Below are positions 58,923 through 64,000 of a DNA stretch of 64,000 nucleotides, piece after piece. The first letter of the stretch is position 1, and each line of letters opens with the position of its first letter. The stretch lies in contig JAKSOV010000002.1 in the NCBI GenBank assembly GCA_024405415.1, positions 1 through 64,000 on the forward strand. Reading direction: 5' to 3'. The DNA comes from Akkermansia sp. (GTDB taxonomy: Bacteria; Verrucomicrobiota; Verrucomicrobiia; Verrucomicrobiales; Akkermansiaceae). Below the pieces are notes generated by a model, which made no database searches, was not told the DNA's origin, and saw nothing but the letters and a program-made list of their open reading frames with translations. Made by a program: the position numbers and the translations under genes.

Positions 58923-60179
58923 TCAGTGCGTAAGACCGTCCTGCTTTGCCTGGTTCCAGTAGGCGTACTCAGAGCGGTTGAAGTCCACATATTCGGGAGA
59001 GAGGTCGGTGGTATACACCGTGTGTTCCTCCGCACCCATGTTGAGGTTGATGAGAATCTCGAACTCGCGGGCCTGCACGCGTTCGCGCAGGTCGTCGCTC
59101 TTGGTGGTCGTCTGCGCGCCGCCGCGACAGGCGGGCAGCCCGGCAATGTCGATATCCACCTTCTCCTCGCGCACTCGGCGGCCGGAGTAGCCGACGGCGT
59201 GGATGATGCGGCCCCAGTTGGGGTCACCGCCGTTCCATGAGCTTTTCACAAGGTTGGACTTCGCCACGCCCTCCGCCACGCGCTTGGCCTCGGCATGGGT
59301 GGGTGCGCCCACCACGCGCACCGTCACGAACTTCGTGACGCGCTCGCCATCTTGGACGATGTGCTTCGCCTGCTCCAGCATCACGAACTTCAGTGCGGCG
59401 GCAAACTTCTCCCAATCCGCATCCCCGGGAGCTACAGACACACCGGCCGCACCGTTCGCCATGACGAGGCAGGTATCGTTGGTGCTCATGTCGCCGTCAA
59501 TGGTGATACTGTTGAAGGATTTTTCCACCCCCTCGTGTACCAAGGCATCGAGGTCCTCACGGGCTACGGCCACATCCGTGCAGATGAGGCAAATCATCGT
59601 CGCCATGCAGGGGGAAATCATGCCCGCCCCCTTGCAGCAGGAGCCGATGCGCACTTTCTTGCCCTTGATGGTCAGCTCCACGGCCACTTCCTTCTCGCGG
59701 GTGTCGCTGGTGATGATGGCGCTGGCCACGTTGTGGCCCTTGTCGGCGGAAAGATCAGCGCAAAGCTCGGGCAGACGCGGTTCAATGCGCATCATGGGCA
59801 TCGGCAGACCGATGACACCCGTCGAGCAGACGGCCACCTCGGCTGCTTTGAGGCCAAGGTGTTTGGCCACGACGGCGCACTCCTTACGGGCCACGGCGAC
59901 ACCCGCCGCGCCCGTGCAGGCGTTGGCGTTGCCGCTGTTGGCAATGATGGCGCGGATGTTGCCGCGGCGCAGGTGACTCTCACTCACGCGCACGCAGGCC
60001 GCGCGCACGCGATTGGTCGTAAAAGTGCCGGCCGAGGTGGTCGGCAGCTCCGAGTAAATCAGGGCGAGATCCAGACGCGTTGCTTCGGGCTTCTTAATGC
60101 CGCAGCTCAAGGCGTTGGCCACATAGCCGCTGGCAGCCGTCACGCCGCCGTCAATCATCCGAAAAGCAGGAGTACTCAT
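58923..60179 (-). CDS. argJ: bifunctional glutamate N-acetyltransferase/amino-acid acetyltransferase ArgJ
   Basis: Makes N-acetylglutamate by recycling the acetyl group of acetylornithine in arginine synthesis. The protein is 418 residues from the ATG at 60179. The self-cleavage site region is KGAGMISPCMATMICLI with the catalytic Thr before MIC; STNDTCLVMANGAAG and NANACTGAAG are also characteristic. An upstream in-frame start (60200) adds seven residues and is less likely. It heads a four-gene operon. Confidence 0.95.
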   Translation of the reverse strand: MSTPAFRMIDGGVTAASGYVANALSCGIKKPEATRLDLALIYSELPTTSAGTFTTNRVRAACVRVSESHLRRGNIRAIIANSGNANACTGAAGVAVARKECAVVAKHLGLKAAEVAVCSTGVIGLPMPMMRIEPRLPELCADLSADKGHNVASAIITSDTREKEVAVELTIKGKKVRIGSCCKGAGMISPCMATMICLICTDVAVAREDLDALVHEGVEKSFNSITIDGDMSTNDTCLVMANGAAGVSVAPGDADWEKFAAALKFVMLEQAKHIVQDGERVTKFVTVRVVGAPTHAEAKRVAEGVAKSNLVKSSWNGGDPNWGRIIHAVGYSGRRVREEKVDIDIAGLPACRGGAQTTTKSDDLRERVQAREFEILINLNMGAEEHTVYTTDLSPEYVDFNRSEYAYWNQAKQDGLTH

Positions 60180-60294
60180 ATCCGCCGAATGGTATGCCAC
60201 AAACAGGCATTTTCTTCAAGACTAAAGGATGACATTACCGAAAGTTGGAGATGGCAGGTTTTCAAACTTCCCGCTACCCTACAAACCTAAATCC

Positions 60295-60323
60295 TTGACA
60301 CCCCCCTACCCCTCGCGCATAAT
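60295..60323 (+). promoter_or_regulatory. promoter of the K/E-rich exported protein gene
   Basis: A perfect TTGACA (60295-60300), a 17-bp spacer, CATAAT (60318-60323), then 9 nt to the ATG at 60333. Confidence 0.75.
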
Positions 60324-60332
60324 AGAGGCGCT

Positions 60333-61019
60333 ATGAAGCATGCTTTTCTCTGTCTCACTCTGTTTGCAGCCGTGGCTGCATGGTCGCTCCCCGCAGCCTA
60401 CGCCGATTCCTCCGCCAAGATGACGAAGGAGGAGAAGCGCGCCGCCAAAGAGGCTAAAAAGGAAGAAAAGCGCGCCGCCAAGGAGGCCAAGAAAGCCGAG
60501 CGCGATGCCAAGAAGGCTGACCGCGAAGGCGACAAAGACGTGAAGGAGGCCGAAAAGGAGGAAGCCGAAGCAAAGAAAGTTGAGAAAAAGGCCGTGGTCA
60601 AGGCCGCAAAGAAGCTCAAGCTCATCCAGGCCGGCAAGATTTCGGGTTCTACGAAATATCTCTTCTACTATCACACCAACAGCGCTCTCTCCATCAGTGA
60701 GGAAAACCTTGACGTCTTGGTGGAGCAATCCAAGAAGATGAAAGCTGCCAAGATTGCTATCCTGCTCATCAGTCACGACGCCGACAACAGCAACGCCCTC
60801 AAGTTCTACAAAGATCACAAGGCCAACTTCCCCGCCGTCAAGGCCGGGGATGAGTCGCTGGAAGAAATGCCCGGCTATAGCGCCAACGGCTCCGCCCCCC
60901 ACGTCACGATTGTGGACAACACCGGCAAGCAGATTGCCGACGGCGACGGCACCCTCATCGAGAACTGGAAGGAATACACCGTCGACGCTGACAAGGACGA
61001 CGACAAGGATGAAGATTAA
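60333..61019 (+). CDS. exported Lys/Glu-rich protein with thioredoxin-like C-terminus
   Basis: 228 residues with a signal peptide (MKHAFLCLTLFAAVAAWSLPAAYA). Residues 30-95 are one long charged helix (repeats of KRAAKEAKKEE). The C-terminal part looks like a thioredoxin fold, TKYLFYYHTNSALS, KIAILLISHDADNS and APHVTIVDNTGKQIADGD, but no cysteine is present. The next gene is 32 bp away and also encodes an exported protein. A structural or binding role is inferred. Confidence 0.75.
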   Translation: MKHAFLCLTLFAAVAAWSLPAAYADSSAKMTKEEKRAAKEAKKEEKRAAKEAKKAERDAKKADREGDKDVKEAEKEEAEAKKVEKKAVVKAAKKLKLIQAGKISGSTKYLFYYHTNSALSISEENLDVLVEQSKKMKAAKIAILLISHDADNSNALKFYKDHKANFPAVKAGDESLEEMPGYSANGSAPHVTIVDNTGKQIADGDGTLIENWKEYTVDADKDDDKDED

Positions 61020-61051
61020 TTCCCGTCCCTAACCGGCACGCTTTTCCGTTT

Positions 61052-61717
61052 ATGAACCTGCGGCCCCTGCTTTTCTGCGCCTCGGCTCTGCTGCTGACGG
61101 CGGTGCCTGTTCCGGCCCGTTCCGTCGACAGCGGAGCGAAGAGCTTTGCCAAAGATAACAAGGACATCTACAAGAAGGAGATGCGCCTCTATCTGGACCA
61201 AAAGAAACAGCACGATGCCGAACACCAGGGGAGCGCCGCCCCCGCGCTGCCGACGGCGGAAGAAAACAAGCAGCGCGCCCTGCCGCAGATTTTGCAGAAA
61301 CTAACGTATCACGGCACGGTACGCCCCGATTACACTAAGCCGTACTACATCTTTATCCTGATAGGCAAGACACCGAGAGAGGACCAGGTGCTGGCAGCCG
61401 AATACTCCTACGCCCGAAGCATGCAGTTTTTGCCTCCTTTCTACAAGCAAATCAAGAAGGAAGGCAAGGCGGAGGTCGTGATGCTCTGGATGGGAGAGCT
61501 CAACACACTGCGCGATTTCAGAGCCAAATTCGGCAACAAGTTTGCCGCCACGCTTCTGACCCCGTCTCTCGAGCAACAACTCCCCGAGCTCCGCACGACT
61601 ACCATGCGGGAGTACGATAACGACATTTCGATTCAGTTGTTGGATGCCGACGGTAAATTCAAATGTGAAGTCGGCAATGCCCAGCTGATTACCACGCTGA
61701 TGCGCAAAACATGGTAA
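61052..61717 (+). CDS. exported protein of unknown function
   Basis: 221 residues with a signal peptide (MNLRPLLFCASALLLTAVPVPARS). A charged region (about 25-85) is followed by a domain with YYIFILIGKTPREDQ, KAEVVMLWMGELNTLRDFRAKFG and ISIQLLDADGKFKCEVG, an alternation of strands and helices that could be thioredoxin-like as in the gene before it. The two genes may share ancestry. It ends 7 bp before a nitroreductase gene. Confidence 0.7.
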   Translation: MNLRPLLFCASALLLTAVPVPARSVDSGAKSFAKDNKDIYKKEMRLYLDQKKQHDAEHQGSAAPALPTAEENKQRALPQILQKLTYHGTVRPDYTKPYYIFILIGKTPREDQVLAAEYSYARSMQFLPPFYKQIKKEGKAEVVMLWMGELNTLRDFRAKFGNKFAATLLTPSLEQQLPELRTTTMREYDNDISIQLLDADGKFKCEVGNAQLITTLMRKTW

Positions 61718-61724
61718 CCCACTT

Positions 61725-62246
61725 ATGAAGGAAACACTCATTGACCTCAAGAACCGCCGCAGCTGCCGCAAGTACACCGAGCAGCAGATTACGGAAGAAG
61801 AACTGGCCGCCGTGTTGGAGGCCGGCACCTATGCCCCTACGGGCCACGGCACACAGTCTCCCGTGATGGTCGTGGTGCAGGATAAGGCCCTGCGCGACCG
61901 CCTCTCGGAGATTAACGGCGCTATCATGGGCGCCAAGATTGATCCCTTCTACGGTGCGCCGACAGCCGTTATCGTCTTTGCGGATACCACGGCTGCCACG
62001 GGCCGGCAGGATGCCTGCCTCGTGCTCGGCAACCTGCTCAACGCCGCTCATGCTATCGGCCTGGGTTCCTGCTGGATTAACCGCGCCCGCGAAATGTTCG
62101 AAATGCCCGAGCTGGCTGACCTCCGCGCCAAGTGGGGGCTGAAGCCCGAGATGGAGGGCATGGGCATCTGCATCCTCGGCTACATTGATCCCGAAGCCAA
62201 AATGCCCTGCAAAGCCCGCAAGGAGGGTTACGTCATTCGAGACTGA
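61725..62246 (+). CDS. nitroreductase family protein
   Basis: FMN-dependent oxidoreductase, 173 residues. RRSCRKYTEQQITEEELAAVLEAG and YAPTGHGTQSPVMVVVQD are the FMN-binding start of the family, and LGSCWINRAREMFEM and LGYIDPEAK appear later. The natural substrate is unknown. It starts 7 bp after the preceding gene and is followed by a terminator. Confidence 0.93.
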   Translation: MKETLIDLKNRRSCRKYTEQQITEEELAAVLEAGTYAPTGHGTQSPVMVVVQDKALRDRLSEINGAIMGAKIDPFYGAPTAVIVFADTTAATGRQDACLVLGNLLNAAHAIGLGSCWINRAREMFEMPELADLRAKWGLKPEMEGMGICILGYIDPEAKMPCKARKEGYVIRD

Positions 62247-62267
62247 AACTGGCTCAAACTCTTATTT

Positions 62268-62299
62268 AACGGTCCGGCGGCAACGTCGGGCCGTTTTTT
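62268..62299 (+). terminator. terminator of the nitroreductase operon
   Basis: AACGGTCCGGCG and CGTCGGGCCGTT pair with two G-U pairs around GCAA, then TTTTT. The ClC gene ends within it on the other strand. Confidence 0.85.
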
Positions 62300-63953
62300 A
62301 TCGGCGTTTGGCCGCCAATTCGCGGCGGAAAAGCAGCGCCATCGTCTGGTACAGCTCCGTGCGGGAAAGCAAGCCCGCGACTCGCCCACCCTGCACCACG
62401 GCGAGATAGTCCTCCTGCGGCACGCAGGTGAATTGCCGCAGCGCCTCGCTCAGCGAGTCCGACGGGGCCACCGTAGGCAGCTTGCGCAGCGGCTCACCCG
62501 CAGAGCGCAGCCCGAGGTACTTTCCCTGTGCATCCACCACGGGAACAGGCAGATGGGGGTGATGCATCGCCGCATGGGCTAAGCGAGCTGCGTCAGCCCC
62601 CTCGTGCACCTGCACAGGGCATAGCACCATGATATCCCCCGCCGTGAGCTTGGGCAAGCCCCCGCTGTGGGCGGAATCATAGAGCGAGCGCCCCGGCAGG
62701 TAGCGGGAGAGGCCGTAGGCCACAGCTACAGCGGCCATCAGGGGGAAAATAAGAACCGCATTCATCGACAGCTCGACTGCCAGCAGCAGAGCCGTCACGG
62801 GCGTGCGCGCCGCTGCCGCAAAAAAAGCCGCCATGCCCACCAGCGCGAAAGCCGCAGGGGACTCCGCCCCGCACAACGAGCCGAACACCCAACCGCCGAA
62901 ACAGCCGAGCATGAGCGTGGGCGTGAGCACACCGCCCATGGTGCCGACGCCGAACACAATACCCACCAGCAGCGCCTTGAGCCCCCAGAGCGCTGCCGCC
63001 TCGGGCAGACATAGCTCATCGGTCAAAAGCGCGGCCATCGCCTCCTGCCCGTTGCCGACAATGGCGGGCTGATACACCGCCACGGCACCGACCAGCAGCC
63101 CGGCTGCCGCCATGCGCAGCACGAGCCATGCTGCGCTGCCGTTCAACGCGCGGCGGGCCAGGCCGAGCCACGCCACCCAGAGTTTGCCCAAGGGAGCCAG
63201 CAGCGCGGCAGCTGCGGCGCACAGGAGCAAATCCCGCGCCGTTATCACCCCTGCCGCGCAGGGCAGCAGCGCAGCGGAATCGCCCATGCACCAGACCAAG
63301 GCATAGGCCGCGCAGGACGCGACCAGCAAGGGAGCCAAATAGCCGATGCTCAGCGAGCCGACCACGACCTCCGACACAAAGAGACAAGCCGCCAAAGGGG
63401 TGTGAAACGCCGCCGTCATACCCGCCGCGGCACCGCAGCCTACCATGAGGCGCAGGCGGTGCGGCGACACGTGCAGCCAACGGCCCGCCGCAGAGGCCGC
63501 CACGGCGGCAATCTGCATGAGCGCGCCCTCCTTGCCGATGCACGCACCTGTGCCGAGACTCAGCACGGCGGAGAGACTGCGCAACACGCCCTGACGGCGG
63601 GGGAGCCGCCCGTTGCCCAGCGAAAAAGCCTCCATGTAGTCGGGGATGCGGCGCTTATCCACCCGACGAGCCCAGAGCAAAGGCAGCGCCGCTGCGACGG
63701 CGCCGAGACAGGGCAACAGCACACGCACCATCGGGGGCAAAGCCGCAAAACAGGCTACGCGGTTGTGCAGCCAATCGCCCGTGCACAGCCCCTGCACCGC
63801 CGTGGTGGCGGCCTCAAACAGCAGCGCGGCACAGGCACCCGCCAAACCCATGAGCACCGCCTGAATCAGCACGGCCTGCTGCTCCCCGATGCGTAGGAGG
63901 CGCATCAGCTCCAACTGGCGGCTCAACAGGCGGTAGTCGGCGCGGTGTTTCAT
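62298..63953 (-). CDS. ClC-family chloride channel/transporter with CBS domains
   Basis: 551 residues from the ATG at 63953. Ten or more hydrophobic helices (about 25-420) carry the ClC motifs GKEGALMQ (the GxxGP motif, with the gating Glu), FHTPLAACLFVSEVV and GTMGGVLTPTLMLG. The C-terminal part (about 440-540) has two CBS domains (ITAGDIMVLCPVQVHEGAD, PSDSLSEALRQFTCVPQ). The motif before the Glu helix departs from the usual GSGIP, so selectivity could differ from chloride. 63954-64000 shows no further gene. Confidence 0.92.
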   Translation of the reverse strand: MKHRADYRLLSRQLELMRLLRIGEQQAVLIQAVLMGLAGACAALLFEAATTAVQGLCTGDWLHNRVACFAALPPMVRVLLPCLGAVAAALPLLWARRVDKRRIPDYMEAFSLGNGRLPRRQGVLRSLSAVLSLGTGACIGKEGALMQIAAVAASAAGRWLHVSPHRLRLMVGCGAAAGMTAAFHTPLAACLFVSEVVVGSLSIGYLAPLLVASCAAYALVWCMGDSAALLPCAAGVITARDLLLCAAAAALLAPLGKLWVAWLGLARRALNGSAAWLVLRMAAAGLLVGAVAVYQPAIVGNGQEAMAALLTDELCLPEAAALWGLKALLVGIVFGVGTMGGVLTPTLMLGCFGGWVFGSLCGAESPAAFALVGMAAFFAAAARTPVTALLLAVELSMNAVLIFPLMAAVAVAYGLSRYLPGRSLYDSAHSGGLPKLTAGDIMVLCPVQVHEGADAARLAHAAMHHPHLPVPVVDAQGKYLGLRSAGEPLRKLPTVAPSDSLSEALRQFTCVPQEDYLAVVQGGRVAGLLSRTELYQTMALLFRRELAAKRR

Positions 63954-64000
63954 CTCCGCCGTTCGCAACAAAAAGAGTTCAGGAATCCGCCACCACGCCG

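Overview
The window is a GC-rich bacterial chromosome segment that most resembles Verrucomicrobiota, probably the Akkermansia side of the phylum. The clues are a prepilin of the planctomycete/verrucomicrobial kind, an AURKAIP1/COX24-type micro-protein, a GldA/GldF/GldG/DUF4340 transporter set, many short exported proteins, and an almost complete lack of Shine-Dalgarno sequences. Instead, good promoters (TTGACA-like, about 17 bp, TAnnnT) repeatedly lie so close to the start codon (6-9 nt) that leaderless mRNAs are predicted. No species is claimed.

Layout. 0.1-9.1 kb: an ExbB/ExbD proton-channel pair, a large exported TPR protein, a GT51 peptidoglycan polymerase with a dead transpeptidase half, an inositol-phosphatase-family enzyme, RsmB and an ankyrin-type membrane protein. 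9.2-16.5 kb (minus): ArgG, a four-gene set of exported proteins, PyrD and a sugar-nucleotide epimerase. 16.6-18.5 kb: a MerR regulator and its apparent target (a CMD-cupin protein), then a chimeric pseudogene. 18.7-26.7 kb (minus): FAH-family enzyme, lipoprotein, EamA transporter, tRNA-Ser (plus strand), DAHP synthase with a prepilin, and a zinc/manganese-type ABC operon with its own His-rich protein. 26.9-32.5 kb: a small lipoprotein, DnaA with a possible origin, ThiL, CPBP protease, phosphopantetheinyl transferase, TatA and an Rrf2 regulator. 32.6-38.4 kb (minus): tRNA-Leu and the Gld-like ABC operon. 38.4-39.1 kb: a repeat-rich non-coding stretch. 39.1-46.4 kb: transglutaminase-like protein, OsmC, a repeat lipoprotein, TlyA, RsgA-CoaB, an Ala-rich exported protein and a glycosyltransferase. 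46.4-55.2 kb: KhpA, PriA, a C_GCAxxG_C_C protein, a candidate ncRNA, DnaE, a serpin-like protein and BirA. 55.3-60.2 kb (minus): the ribosomal micro-protein, HAD phosphatase, a TonB-like/OmpA fusion, a dead alpha/beta hydrolase and ArgJ. 60.3-64 kb: two exported proteins, a nitroreductase and a ClC channel.

The most unusual structure is a family of intergenic elements at the left edge, 9.18, 18.48, 21.60, 26.72 and 31.91 kb. The best copies have tandem heptamers (GTACnnn or relatives) facing each other at the two ends, an outer CGACAAAT/ATTTGTCG stem-loop, and a core of GCGGC/GCCGC hairpins around a long TTCTGAC/GTCAGAA hairpin that would work as a terminator. The stem sequences differ between copies while pairing is kept. 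Other points of note are a class 2 dihydroorotate dehydrogenase with Cys at the catalytic Ser position, a duplicated rsmB 3' end beyond the ankyrin gene, and matching 14-bp direct repeats in front of two promoters.
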